Shown here: in pieces, positions 9,165 through 17,362 of the stretch
Position numbering within the stretch: the stretch's first letter is position 1
Layout of the letters: every line of letters begins with the position of its first letter
NCBI RefSeq assembly: GCF_026107375.2
Contig: NZ_JAPCIA010000001.1
Location: 124,001 to 188,000, forward strand
Length of the DNA stretch: 64,000 nt
DNA from: Sphingomonas sp. BT-65
GTDB taxonomy: Bacteria; Pseudomonadota; Alphaproteobacteria; Sphingomonadales; Sphingomonadaceae
Direction: 5' to 3'
Notes under the pieces: model-generated
Told to the model about the DNA's origin: nothing
Databases searched by the model: none
What the model saw: the letters and a program-made list of their open reading frames with translations, nothing else
Position numbers and translations under genes: made by a program

Positions 9165-10060
9165 CAGAAATACCCCTCCTGCTTCTTCTTCTCCATCGAT
9201 GCGGCCTGGTCGTGGTCGATCGCGCGGCCCTGGCGCTCGCTGGTGGTGGTGAGCAGCATCTCCTGGATCACGTCGTCGAGGGTCGCGGCCTCGCTCTCGA
9301 CCGCACCGGTCAGCGGGTAGCAGCCCAATGTCCGGAAGCGGATCGAGCGTTCGACGGGCGTCTCGCCCTTCAGCGGGAAGCGCTCGTCGTCGACCATCAG
9401 AAGGAGGCCGTCGCGCACCACGGTCGGGCGCGGCGCGGCGAAGTAGAGCGGGACGATCTCGATCCCCTCGGCGCGGATGTACTGCCAGATGTCGAGCTCG
9501 GTCCAGTTGGAGAGCGGGAAGACGCGGATGCTCTCGCCCTTGGCCTTCTTCGCATTGTAGAGCCGCCACAGTTCGGGCCGCTGCGCCTTGGGGTCCCAGC
9601 GGTGGCTGGCCGAGCGGAAGCTGAACACGCGTTCCTTGGCGCGGCTCTTCTCCTCGTCGCGCCGCGCGCCGCCAAACGCCGCGTCGAAGCCATATTGGTC
9701 GAGCGCCTGCTTGAGCCCCTCGGTCTTCCACATATCGGTATGCAAGCCGCCATGGTCGAACGGGTTGATCCCGCGCGCCTCCGCCTCCGGGTTGCGGTGG
9801 ACGAGCAGCTCCATGCCCGCATCGCGCGCGGCCTTGTCGCGCAGCGCATACATGTCGCGGAACTTCCAGGTCGTATCGACATGGAGCAGCGGGAAGGGCG
9901 GCGGGGCGGGGTAGAAGGCTTTCCTGGCGAGGTGGAGCATCACCGCGCTGTCCTTGCCGATCGAATAGAGCATCACCGGGCGCTCCGCCTCGGCCACGAC
10001 CTCGCGCAGGATATGGATGCTCTCGGCCTCGAGCCGGGCAAGATGGGTAAGCGACTGCAT
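9164..10060 (-). CDS. cysD: Sulfate adenylyltransferase subunit 2
   Basis: A 298-residue ATP-pyrophosphatase that activates sulfate together with CysN. Seen are the N-terminal [18 protein letters not shown], the PP-loop-like [21 protein letters not shown], and a family-typical [16 protein letters not shown]. The C-terminus ends KKKQEGYF. The start is set at ATG 10060 because CysD proteins normally begin a few residues before LTHL; a GTG six codons upstream (10078) is also open. It is the first gene of the minus-strand sulfate cluster, so its promoter should lie at about 10070-10140, where an AT-rich stretch (TTTATCTAGAT) is present on the minus strand. Confidence 0.96.
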   Translation of the reverse strand: MQSLTHLARLEAESIHILREVVAEAERPVMLYSIGKDSAVMLHLARKAFYPAPPPFPLLHVDTTWKFRDMYALRDKAARDAGMELLVHRNPEAEARGINPFDHGGLHTDMWKTEGLKQALDQYGFDAAFGGARRDEEKSRAKERVFSFRSASHRWDPKAQRPELWRLYNAKKAKGESIRVFPLSNWTELDIWQYIRAEGIEIVPLYFAAPRPTVVRDGLLLMVDDERFPLKGETPVERSIRFRTLGCYPLTGAVESEAATLDDVIQEMLLTTTSERQGRAIDHDQAASMEKKKQEGYF

Positions 10061-10145
10061 GGCCGCCGATCTAGTCACACGAACCGGGGGCTGCGATCTA
10101 GATAAAGTTTAGCGCCCACCAGCCGGGCGGGGGGCGGGGATCAGG

Positions 10146-10197
10146 CCCAGAGTCAGGTCCCAGAGTCAGGTCCCAGAGTCAGGTCCCAGAGTCAGGT
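10146..10197. repeat. Four perfect copies of a 13-base tandem repeat
   Basis: The unit CCCAGAGTCAGGT occurs four times head to tail without a mismatch. The 3' end of the predicted zinc-ribbon gene on the minus strand runs into it, so the repeat supplies its last codons and stop. Confidence 0.95.
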
Positions 10198-10351
10198 GGC
10201 GTGTTTCTCGCTGCCAGCCAGCCGGGCCCTTGACCATGGCTATGCCACAACCCTTGCATCGGCCATGGTGGAAGCGGCTGCCGATGACGACGCTGCCGCG
10301 GTCACGCGCATGATGGCCGAGCGCACAGCGCGCGAGCTGAACGATGTCCAT
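10166..10351 (-). CDS. Small putative zinc-ribbon protein
   Basis: A 61-residue reading frame beginning MDIVQLARCALGHHARDRG, with RCKGCGIAMVKGPAGWQ near residue 36. The Cys-x3-His and Cys-x2-Cys pattern followed by a GW motif looks like a small zinc-ribbon domain. Similar short proteins are, to my memory, scattered through sphingomonad genomes, but I cannot name a family. AAGGA stands ten bases before the chosen ATG. A start twelve codons upstream (10387) is also open. The C-terminal ten residues are encoded by the tandem repeat, so the original end may have been changed. The neighbours, cysD and ugd, give no functional clue. Confidence 0.5.
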   Translation of the reverse strand: MDIVQLARCALGHHARDRGSVVIGSRFHHGRCKGCGIAMVKGPAGWQRETRHLTLGPDSGT

Positions 10352-10426
10352 GTTGACGCCAATCCTTCGCTGGAATGGTGACGCCATACGATCCGATTCT
10401 TTCGAATTGAGGACAGCGCAATCCGG

Positions 10427-11752
10427 TCAGGCGTTGCTCTTCTGGTGCGGCTTGCCGATGCCGACGAGCTCGAGCCCGGCACGCTGCGCCTCGGCCGCGG
10501 TATAGATGTTGCGCAGGTCGATCAGCAGCGGCCGCTTGAGCAGCGACTTCATACGGCCGAGGTCGAGCGCGCGAAACGCGTCCCATTCGGTGACGATTAC
10601 CAGCGCGTCCGCGTCCTCGGCGGCGGCATAGGGGCTGACGGAGAATTCGACGTCGTTCAGCACCTGCTTCGCCTGTTCGACGCCCTCGGGGTCATAGGCC
10701 TTCACCCGCGCGCCCGCGTCCTGCAGCGTCTGGATCACCGCGATCGACGGCGCGTCGCGCATGTCGTCGGTATTGGGCTTGAAGGTGAGGCCGAGGATCG
10801 CGACGGTCCTGTCGCGCACCTCGCCGCCCATCGCCTTGATGACCTTGCGCCCCATTGCGCGCTTGCGCTGGTCGTTGACCTGCACCGTCGCCTCGACGAT
10901 GCGCAGCGGGGTCTCGTTGTCGTCCGCGGTCTTGAGCAGCGCCAGCGTGTCCTTGGGGAAGCACGAGCCGCCATAGCCGGGGCCGGCGTTGAGGAACTTG
11001 CGGCCGATGCGGTTGTCCATGCCGATGCCGCGCGACACTTCCTGCACGTCGGCGCCGACCTGCTCGCACAGGTCCGCGATCTCGTTGATGAAGGTGATCT
11101 TGACCGCGAGGAAGGCGTTGGCGGCATATTTGATCAGCTCGGCGGTACGGCGGCCGGTGAACAGCAGCGGCGCGGACTGGTTGAGCGAGAGCGGGCGATA
11201 GATGTCGCGCATCACCTGGCTCGCACCCTCGTCCTCGCTCCCCACGACGACGCGGTCGGGGCGTTTGAAATCCTCGATCGCCGCGCCCTCGCGCAGGAAT
11301 TCGGGGTTGGAGACGACCTTGATCCCCTTGTCCGGCGCGATCCGCGCGACGATGCGCTCGACCTCGTCGCCGGTGCCGACCGGCACGGTCGACTTGGTCA
11401 CGATCACCGCTGGTCCCTCGAGCGCGGCGACGATCTCCTCGGCGGCGGCGAAGACATAGGACAGGTCGGCATGGCCGTCGCCGCGGCGGCTCGGCGTGCC
11501 CACCGCGATGAACACGGCGTCGGCGCCCTTCACGCCCTCGGCCAGATCGGTGGTGAAGGCGAGGCGTCCCGCCTCGACATTCGACGCGACGAGCTCCGCC
11601 AGGCCCGGCTCGTAGATCGGCATCACATTCTGGTGCAGCAGCTCGATCTTGCGCGCGTCCTTGTCCACGCACACCACGTCATGCCCGAAATCGGAAAAGC
11701 ACGCCCCCGAAACGAGGCCGACATAGCCGGTGCCGATCATCGCAATGCGCAC
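10427..11752 (-). CDS. ugd: UDP-glucose 6-dehydrogenase
   Basis: A 441-residue cytoplasmic enzyme that oxidises UDP-glucose to UDP-glucuronate with two NAD+. The product serves exopolysaccharide, glycan or glycolipid synthesis; glucuronic acid also occurs in sphingomonad glycosphingolipids. The N-terminal Rossmann motif is MIGTGYVGLVSG. Substrate-binding VSNPEFLREGAAIEDF follows. The active-site Cys lies in GYGGSCFPKD near residue 263. The C-terminal domain has ILGLTFKPNTDDMRDAP. The leader is long (about 300 bases) and holds a 17-residue minigene, a nested hairpin and an intrinsic-type terminator, which suggests attenuation or a separate short transcript. Confidence 0.95.
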   Translation of the reverse strand: MRIAMIGTGYVGLVSGACFSDFGHDVVCVDKDARKIELLHQNVMPIYEPGLAELVASNVEAGRLAFTTDLAEGVKGADAVFIAVGTPSRRGDGHADLSYVFAAAEEIVAALEGPAVIVTKSTVPVGTGDEVERIVARIAPDKGIKVVSNPEFLREGAAIEDFKRPDRVVVGSEDEGASQVMRDIYRPLSLNQSAPLLFTGRRTAELIKYAANAFLAVKITFINEIADLCEQVGADVQEVSRGIGMDNRIGRKFLNAGPGYGGSCFPKDTLALLKTADDNETPLRIVEATVQVNDQRKRAMGRKVIKAMGGEVRDRTVAILGLTFKPNTDDMRDAPSIAVIQTLQDAGARVKAYDPEGVEQAKQVLNDVEFSVSPYAAAEDADALVIVTEWDAFRALDLGRMKSLLKRPLLIDLRNIYTAAEAQRAGLELVGIGKPHQKSNA

Positions 11753-11842
11753 GCCAAAGCCCTTTCGCTGAGAGTTACGGCGCTCTTAGCGGAACATGGG
11801 ATGACGGCAAGTGGGAGGCGGCAGGCGTACCGAGCAGGCACG

Positions 11843-11874
11843 AAAAAACGCGCTACCTCAATAAGGTGCACGCG
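11843..11874 (-). terminator. Intrinsic-type terminator in the ugd leader
   Basis: Read on the minus strand, CGCG (11871-11874) pairs with CGCG (11849-11852) and ACC pairs with GGT across a small internal loop. The stem closes a seven-base loop and is followed at once by six T residues (11848-11843). It lies about 80 bases downstream of the minigene stop and 90 bases upstream of ugd. It could end a short minigene transcript or act as an attenuator for ugd. Confidence 0.5.
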
Positions 11875-11891
11875 AACGTCATTCTAGAACA

Positions 11892-11944
11892 TAGCCCGGG
11901 CAGACCGTTGTCACGGCAATCCGTGATGGCGGCGGCCCGGGCTA
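11892..11944 (-). other. Nested hairpin element downstream of the minigene
   Basis: A perfect 10-base inverted repeat TAGCCCGGGC/GCCCGGGCTA (11892-11901 with 11935-11944) encloses an inner perfect 6-base stem TCACGG/CCGTGA (11911-11916 with 11921-11926, loop CAAT). The outer stem begins seven bases after the stop codon of the 17-residue minigene. There is no U-run, so it is more likely a structured RNA element, an anti-terminator partner or a protein site than a terminator. Confidence 0.6.
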
Positions 11945-11951
11945 GGAGCGC

Positions 11952-12005
11952 TTACCAGGGGCGAAGGGTTTCGCCGTAGGACTCGCGAAAAAGCAGATCG
12001 AACAT
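11952..12005 (-). CDS. 17-residue minigene / possible leader peptide of ugd
   Basis: The frame encodes MFDLLFRESYGETLRPW. GGGAGAAA stands about six bases before the ATG, and an AT-rich segment at about 12020-12090 could hold its promoter. The stop is followed directly by the nested hairpin and then the intrinsic-type terminator, and ugd starts 199 bases further on. Two readings are open: a leader peptide whose translation governs hairpin choice, or an independent small protein with its own terminator. I do not recognise the peptide family. The frame is too short for codon statistics, so support is positional. Confidence 0.42.
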   Translation of the reverse strand: MFDLLFRESYGETLRPW

Positions 12006-12164
12006 TCATTTTCTCCCATCGTGCGCAGTACACGCACAGCTTTTTCCTTAATCGAAAATTAATGATGAAGCAATGTTTAACGACACTGCTGGACAATGCT
12101 CGGCTGCCCGTGCCGATCGTTTCGTCCTTAAGAGTTCCTTCAAGAGTGGGGATTATTCGCGGAC

Positions 12165-13571
12165 ATGATGTCCGAGCGTGTCGAACCAGCCGCTGACGCC
12201 GCTCCGCCGATCCCGGCGGCCGGGAAGCTGTCGGCCGGGCGTCCGGCCCGGCTCGACATGTCGCGAACCATCGTACTGCCGCGCAACCGGCACGCGCTTC
12301 GCGGCAGGGACGCGGGCGATGGCACCGCCATCGGCCTGTGGCGCGCCCTGTCGCTGTGCGAGATCGTGAATTTCCAGACGCTTCGCCGGCATCTCGGCCG
12401 CTCGCGTGCGGACACGCTGGTGCACGACCTTGCCGATCATATCGCCGGGCTGGAGCCCGATGTCCGTCCGGCGCCCACGGGCCGCTCGCAGCTCGAGCTC
12501 GCGTTCGAGGCCGATTCAGCTGAATCGGCGACTGCGCTGGTCGAGCGCATGGCGCGCGCGTTTACGCGGGCGGTCGATCTCGACGGCGAGCGGCATCTCA
12601 TCCAGTTGCGCTGGGGCGTTGCGGTCGCCCCGGTGATGGATGACGACGATGTGCGGCTCGCCGAGGCCGCGGAGTCGGCGCTGGCGCAGGCGCGCGCCGA
12701 ATCGCGGATCGTGACGCTCGACCTGTCGCGGACCGACGTGGCGTTCGACCGGCTGGCGCTGATGCGCGAGCTGCCGCGCGCGATCACTTCGGGCCAGCTG
12801 TTCCTGCAATATCAGCCCAAGGTGCATGTCCGGAAGGAAGCGGTGGTCGGCGCCGAGGCGCTGGTGCGCTGGCGCCATCCGGTGCGCGGCCTGATCCTGC
12901 CCGGGGATTTCATCTCGGCGGCGGAGGAAGGCGGCGAGATCGCCGGCCTCACATTGTGGACGCTGCGCCAGGTGATCGCCGACCAGCAGGTGCTGGCGGC
13001 GCATGGTTATGACATGCCGGTGTTCATCAACATCTCGGGCGTGTTGCTGGCCGACGGAGCCTTCGTGAACGAAGCGTGCCGGGTCATCCAGGAATCGGGC
13101 GCCAAGATCGGGTTCGAGATTACCGAGACCGCAGTGATCCGCGATCCCGAGAGCGCGATCGGACACCTCAAGGCACTCGCCGAAATCGGCATCCCGCTGG
13201 CGATCGACGATTATGGCGCGGGCCTGTCCTCGCTCGCCTATTTGAAGCAGCTGCCCGCGGCCGAACTCAAGATCGACAAGATGTTCGTGATGCAGCTCAC
13301 CAGCAGCAATCGCGATCCGCTGATCGTGCGCTCGACCATCGACCTCGCGCATGCGCTTGAGATGGAAGTGACCGCCGAGGGCGTCGAGACGCCCGCGGCG
13401 CTGGCGCTGCTCAGCGTGATGGGCTGCGATATGGTGCAGGGTTTCCTGATCAGCCGCCCGATCGCGCTCGACGCATTCATCCGCTTCCTGGACGAAGACG
13501 GCCACAAGGCCGCGTCGGCGATCCGGCCGACCTTTGCGCGGCCGGAAGGCTTCCGGCGCAAGAGCGGTTGA
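12165..13571 (+). CDS. EAL-domain cyclic-di-GMP phosphodiesterase with degenerate GGDEF-like region
   Basis: A 468-residue cytoplasmic protein. Residues about 60-205 resemble a GGDEF fold that lost its GGDEF motif. The EAL domain (about 210-450) keeps EALVRW near 232, FINISG, ITETAV, DDYGAGLSS, ELKIDKMF, TAEGVET and the late VQGFL, so the metal and catalytic residues appear present. It should hydrolyse cyclic-di-GMP, and the dead GGDEF part may sense GTP or bind partners. The stop overlaps the ATG of the next kinase (TGATG), so it is co-translated with a sensor kinase; a receiver gene follows. Confidence 0.9.
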   Translation: MMSERVEPAADAAPPIPAAGKLSAGRPARLDMSRTIVLPRNRHALRGRDAGDGTAIGLWRALSLCEIVNFQTLRRHLGRSRADTLVHDLADHIAGLEPDVRPAPTGRSQLELAFEADSAESATALVERMARAFTRAVDLDGERHLIQLRWGVAVAPVMDDDDVRLAEAAESALAQARAESRIVTLDLSRTDVAFDRLALMRELPRAITSGQLFLQYQPKVHVRKEAVVGAEALVRWRHPVRGLILPGDFISAAEEGGEIAGLTLWTLRQVIADQQVLAAHGYDMPVFINISGVLLADGAFVNEACRVIQESGAKIGFEITETAVIRDPESAIGHLKALAEIGIPLAIDDYGAGLSSLAYLKQLPAAELKIDKMFVMQLTSSNRDPLIVRSTIDLAHALEMEVTAEGVETPAALALLSVMGCDMVQGFLISRPIALDAFIRFLDEDGHKAASAIRPTFARPEGFRRKSG

Positions 13572-15997
13572 TGCGCAGCCTGTCCATTGCCGTTGCGGCG
13601 CTGGCCCTCGGCCTGACCGGTCCGGCCCTCGCGCAGCAGGCGCCAGCCGATGCCCTGATCGACCGCGCCAAGGCCGCGATGATGGCCGAGCCGGGCGATG
13701 CAATGAAGCTCGCTGGCGACGCGGAGCGCCGTGCCGCCGCGATCCCGGATCCGCGCGCCCGCGCGATGACGATCGCGAGCGCGCTGTGGCTGCAGAGCGA
13801 GGCGTTGATCCGGTCGGGCGACGAGGTCGGCGCCGGGCCCAAGATCGCGCGCGCGCTGCGCTTGATCAGCCCCTATCCCGAACCGAGCAAGCTGCGCGGC
13901 GACCTGCTGATCGCGCGCGCCGGGGTACAGAAGGCGCAGCTGCGTCCGGCGGAGGCGCTGGCGTCGCTGCAGGATGCCTTCAACATCTTCGGCGCGGTGG
14001 GAGAGAAGCGGAGTCAGTCGATCGCGCTCCAGTCGATCGCGAACCTCTATACCGAGGCGAGCGACTTCGCCCGCGCCGACCGCTATCTGAAACAGGCGTC
14101 GGAAGTCTATGAGGGCGATCCGCGCCTCTCGTTGTTCCTCTACAATAACCGCGGCAGCGTGCTGCTGCGCTTCCAGCGGAATGCGGAGGCCGTCGCGCAA
14201 TATCGTCGTGCCCTCGCGCTCGCGCGCAGCCTGCGCAGCGAGCCGCTGCTTCCGCCGATCCTCGCCAACCTGGCCCGGGCGTTGATCGCCAGCGAGTCGC
14301 TCGACGAGGCGGATGCGGTGATCAAGGAGGGCATGGCGATCGCCCGCCGCAACGGAAGCAAGGGGGCTGGGGCCCAATTGCTCGCGCTCGCGGCGGATTC
14401 GGCCTATCACCGCGGTCAGCTCGCGCGCGCCCGCGGGCTGATCGAGCGCAGCTTCGACGGCGTCGACATCGCCGATACCCCGGTCGCCTATCGCGATGCG
14501 CATTTGACCGCCTACAACATCTATCGCGAGCTCGGTGAAGGTGCACGGGCGCTGCCCCATCTCGAGCGCGTGCGCAAACTGGGTGACGAGGCGGCGCAGC
14601 TCGCGACCTCGACCAACCTTGCGCTGATGGCGGCGCGCTTCGACTATGCCAACCAGGAGCTGCGCATCGCGAACCTCAAGGCCGAGGAGGCCCGCCGTGA
14701 GGCCGCGTTCCAGCGCACCTTGCTGTTCGGGGTCGGCGGCGCGACGCTGATCATCATCACCTTGCTCAGCATCGGCCTGTTCACGATCCGCCGCAGCCGC
14801 AACCAGGTCCGCGCCGCGAACACCGAGCTCAACCTGACCAACGTCGCGCTGGAGAAGGCGCTCAAGGCCAAGACCGAGTTCCTGGCGACGACCAGCCACG
14901 AGATCCGCACGCCGCTCAACGGCATCCTCGGCATGACGCAGATCATGCTGCGCGACCCCGCCGTTCCCGCCGAGACGCGCGACCGGCTCGGCATCGTCCA
15001 TGGTGCCGGCATGACGATGCGCGCGCTGGTCGACGACATCCTCGACGTCGCCAAGATGGAGACCGGCAACTTGACCGTCGAGCTGGCGGCGACCGATCTG
15101 CATGCGATGCTCAAGGACGTGACGCGGATGTGGGACGAGCAGGCGCGCGGCAAGGGGGTCGGCTTCGTGCTCGACACCGGCGACGCGCCGCGCTGGATCA
15201 AGACTGATTCGGGTCGCCTGCGGCAGATGCTGTTCAACCTCCTGTCGAACGCGCTCAAGTTCACCGAAAAGGGACAGGTCGCGGTCAAGGCGGAGTCGGC
15301 CGACGGGCGGCTGCGGATCGCGGTGTCCGACAGCGGCATCGGCATCCCGGCGGAAAAGCACGAAGAGATCTTCGAATCCTTCCGCCAGGTCGATGCCGGC
15401 ACGACGCGCAAGTTCGGCGGCACCGGGCTCGGCCTCGCCATCGTGCGCAATCTCGCCCGGGCGCTGGACGGCGAGGTCTCCGTCGCCAGCGTCGAAGGGG
15501 AGGGAACGACCTTCACCATCGACCTGCCGCTGATCGAGGCCGAGGCAGCGGACACGGGTGCCGCGGCGAGCAGGACTGGCGAAGCCGCGGTGGTGCTCGA
15601 CCGCAACCCAATCGCGCGCGGCATGCTGCGCACTCTGCTCGAGCCGAACTTCGCCAGCGTGCAGTTCGCGGCGACGCCCGACGAGATCCTTCCGCTGCTG
15701 CCCGAGAGCGGCCCCGCGCTACTGCTGGTGGACGAGGCGACGCTGAAGACGGCGGGCGACGATGTGCTCGCGGTCCTCGCCGAGTTGGCGGCTGCCGCGC
15801 ATGCGAAGCGCGCGCGCGTTGCGCTATTGTGGGCTAAGCCGGATGAGACGATGCTGAGCGCGCTCGCAGAGGCCGGTGCCGATCTCGTGATCGCCAAGCC
15901 GGTCGCTGGCGCCGCATTGATAGAAGCCCTAATTGCCGGACGTGCAGAAAATTGTGCATCATCGTCCCCCTCGACGCTTGTGTCGCAAGCAGCTTGA
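13571..15997 (+). CDS. TPR sensor histidine kinase with degenerate receiver-like C-terminus
   Basis: An 808-residue inner-membrane kinase. A signal peptide (ends near ALAQQ) leads to a periplasmic TPR array of about 340 residues. One membrane segment at about 383-405 and a coiled linker follow. The HisKA domain has SHEIRTPLNGI with the phospho-His near 443; the ATPase domain has NLLSNALKF, DSGIGIP and GGTGLGLAI. The last ~130 residues resemble a receiver with LLLVDEATL but without clear companion acidic residues, so phosphotransfer there is doubtful. The lone receiver downstream is the likely target. The start ATG overlaps the EAL gene stop. Confidence 0.9.
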   Translation: MRSLSIAVAALALGLTGPALAQQAPADALIDRAKAAMMAEPGDAMKLAGDAERRAAAIPDPRARAMTIASALWLQSEALIRSGDEVGAGPKIARALRLISPYPEPSKLRGDLLIARAGVQKAQLRPAEALASLQDAFNIFGAVGEKRSQSIALQSIANLYTEASDFARADRYLKQASEVYEGDPRLSLFLYNNRGSVLLRFQRNAEAVAQYRRALALARSLRSEPLLPPILANLARALIASESLDEADAVIKEGMAIARRNGSKGAGAQLLALAADSAYHRGQLARARGLIERSFDGVDIADTPVAYRDAHLTAYNIYRELGEGARALPHLERVRKLGDEAAQLATSTNLALMAARFDYANQELRIANLKAEEARREAAFQRTLLFGVGGATLIIITLLSIGLFTIRRSRNQVRAANTELNLTNVALEKALKAKTEFLATTSHEIRTPLNGILGMTQIMLRDPAVPAETRDRLGIVHGAGMTMRALVDDILDVAKMETGNLTVELAATDLHAMLKDVTRMWDEQARGKGVGFVLDTGDAPRWIKTDSGRLRQMLFNLLSNALKFTEKGQVAVKAESADGRLRIAVSDSGIGIPAEKHEEIFESFRQVDAGTTRKFGGTGLGLAIVRNLARALDGEVSVASVEGEGTTFTIDLPLIEAEAADTGAAASRTGEAAVVLDRNPIARGMLRTLLEPNFASVQFAATPDEILPLLPESGPALLLVDEATLKTAGDDVLAVLAELAAAAHAKRARVALLWAKPDETMLSALAEAGADLVIAKPVAGAALIEALIAGRAENCASSSPSTLVSQAA

Positions 15998-16059
15998 GAC
16001 GATAGCACACATATGATCTCATCGTTCCGGGACGGTAACGACATGGGCACGGCCCGCAC

Positions 16060-16452
16060 ATGAATATCCTGTTTATCGAGGATGACCCGATGAACCGGCG
16101 GGTCGTGCGCGACATGCTCGATGTCGCTGGCGCCTCGATGGCCGAGGCCGAGCATGCCGAAGAGGGGCTGCGGCGGATCGAGGTCGAGGATTTCGACGTC
16201 ATTCTGGTCGACCTGCGCATGCCCGGGATGGACGGGATCGAGGCGATCGAGCGCATCCGCGCGCGCGAGGACGCCAAGGCCGAACTGCCGATCATCGTGG
16301 TAACTGCCGATACCGCGATCGACCTGCGCGAACGCTGCCTCACCGCCGGCGCTGACGAAGTGCTGTTTAAGCCCGTCGCGATGGACGCGCTGTTCGACAC
16401 GATCGGCCGCGTGCTCGCGCTGCGCAGCGGCGGCGACGGGATGCTGCTCTAG
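16060..16452 (+). CDS. Single-domain response regulator
   Basis: A 130-residue CheY-like receiver with no output domain. It shows the acidic pair in FIEDDPMNR, phospho-acceptor Asp51 in VDLRMPGMDG, the Thr of VVTAD and the Lys of LFKPVAM. It is 62 bases downstream of the TPR kinase in the same direction and may relay phosphate from it to another protein. The EAL protein two genes upstream is a candidate partner. The sequence after the stop forms two consecutive hairpins. Confidence 0.93.
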   Translation: MNILFIEDDPMNRRVVRDMLDVAGASMAEAEHAEEGLRRIEVEDFDVILVDLRMPGMDGIEAIERIRAREDAKAELPIIVVTADTAIDLRERCLTAGADEVLFKPVAMDALFDTIGRVLALRSGGDGMLL

Positions 16453-16462
16453 CTTTTGGTTG

Positions 16463-16483
16463 CGGTTCGGCGATGCCGAACCG
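16463..16483 (+). terminator. Perfect 9-base hairpin after the receiver gene
   Basis: CGGTTCGGC and GCCGAACCG pair perfectly around a three-base loop, eleven bases after the stop at 16452. There is no strong U-run, so it may end transcription inefficiently or protect the 3' end. Confidence 0.5.
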
Positions 16484-16485
16484 TG

Positions 16486-16566
16486 CGGCACCAGCCCGCT
16501 CCCCCAACCGGCCACCCACGAGAGTAACCTGATTGGGTGGCCGGGTGGGGCAGCGGGCTGGTGCCG
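16486..16566. repeat. Long inverted repeat (33-base arms) between convergent genes
   Basis: Arms 16486-16518 and 16534-16566 pair at 31 of 33 positions around a 15-base spacer. It separates the convergent receiver and prolyl-hydroxylase genes and would form a very stable hairpin on either strand. It may be a bidirectional terminator or a small REP/MITE-type element. No coding capacity is seen. Confidence 0.9.
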
Positions 16567-16575
16567 TTGCCTAGC

Positions 16576-17274
16576 TCAGTACGTCCGTATCGGCATGTTG
16601 ATCCAGGGGTGCTCCCGGAACCATTTGGTGATGATGTATTTGACGCCCTTCACTACTGCGGTGCCCTCGTGCAGCGTCGCGGGATTGGGCGCGCCGTCGG
16701 GCTTCATGTTGTTCCAGGCGAGCAGCAGCCCGCGCTTGGGCGCGACGCGCACCCCGGCCTGCGGGAACCAGGTCGCGCCGCCTTCCTCGACGTCGTTGAG
16801 GTAGATCATCGTCGTCCAGGTGCGCTGACCGCCCGATGCTTTCATCGCCGCCCAATATTCCTGGTTCTCGCTGAACCAGTCATAATGCGCGCGGAATTGC
16901 TGGCCTGGTGCGTAGCGCTGGCCCTGCATCGTCTCGCCATGTTCCGGCGGCAGGCCCAGCAGGTTCGCCATCCGCTCGTCGATCGGGCGCACCTCGGGCG
17001 ACCAGCGGTCGAGGTCGCAGCTCTCGCTCGTGCGGAAATAGGGGTCGTCGGACGCGGCGAGCAATGTCGAGGGACGCCGGTTGGTGTCGATCAGCCCGAT
17101 CAGACTGTCGCACTCGGCGTCGCTCAGAAAGCCCGGATAGTAATAGACCTGCGCCGCCTCGATCTTGGCCTTGCGCAGCGCCGGATTGGCCTCGAGCCGG
17201 GCCGCCACCTTTTGTGAGGTGCGCGCGCGGGCGATCGAGGCGCCGCCCTGCTTGGGTTTCGCGAAGATGCTCAT
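16576..17274 (-). CDS. 2OG-Fe(II) oxygenase, prolyl 4-hydroxylase-like
   Basis: A 232-residue dioxygenase of the P4Hc family. It uses 2-oxoglutarate, oxygen and Fe(II) to hydroxylate a peptide or amino-acid side chain. The iron triad is visible as His130 and Asp132 (AHYDWF) and His202 (LHEGTAV), with Lys212 (VKYIITKW) as the 2-oxoglutarate ligand. YLNDVEEGGATWF is typical of the family. The ATG at 17274 gives a plausible N-terminus; the longer open frame upstream is basic and unlikely. The substrate is unknown. It stands alone between a long hairpin and the RcnB-like gene. Confidence 0.9.
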   Translation of the reverse strand: MSIFAKPKQGGASIARARTSQKVAARLEANPALRKAKIEAAQVYYYPGFLSDAECDSLIGLIDTNRRPSTLLAASDDPYFRTSESCDLDRWSPEVRPIDERMANLLGLPPEHGETMQGQRYAPGQQFRAHYDWFSENQEYWAAMKASGGQRTWTTMIYLNDVEEGGATWFPQAGVRVAPKRGLLLAWNNMKPDGAPNPATLHEGTAVVKGVKYIITKWFREHPWINMPIRTY

Positions 17275-17362
17275 GGCTCGCAACTTGCCGAGGCGGGCCC
17301 GAAACGCAAGAGGCCCGGCCGTTGCCGGCCGGGCCTCCGCTCGTGACGAATTCTTCGAGCGC

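Noticed and set aside
7452..10105. Long plus-strand open frames (622 and 297 codons)
   Set aside because: They lie antisense to cysNC and cysD, whose motifs are unmistakable.
10146..10197. CRISPR-like array
   Set aside because: The 13-base units are directly adjacent without spacers, so this is a simple tandem repeat.
10196..10381. 61-codon plus-strand frame over the tandem repeat
   Set aside because: The minus-strand frame with Cys-x2-Cys and GW motifs is the more convincing product; the plus frame has no motif.
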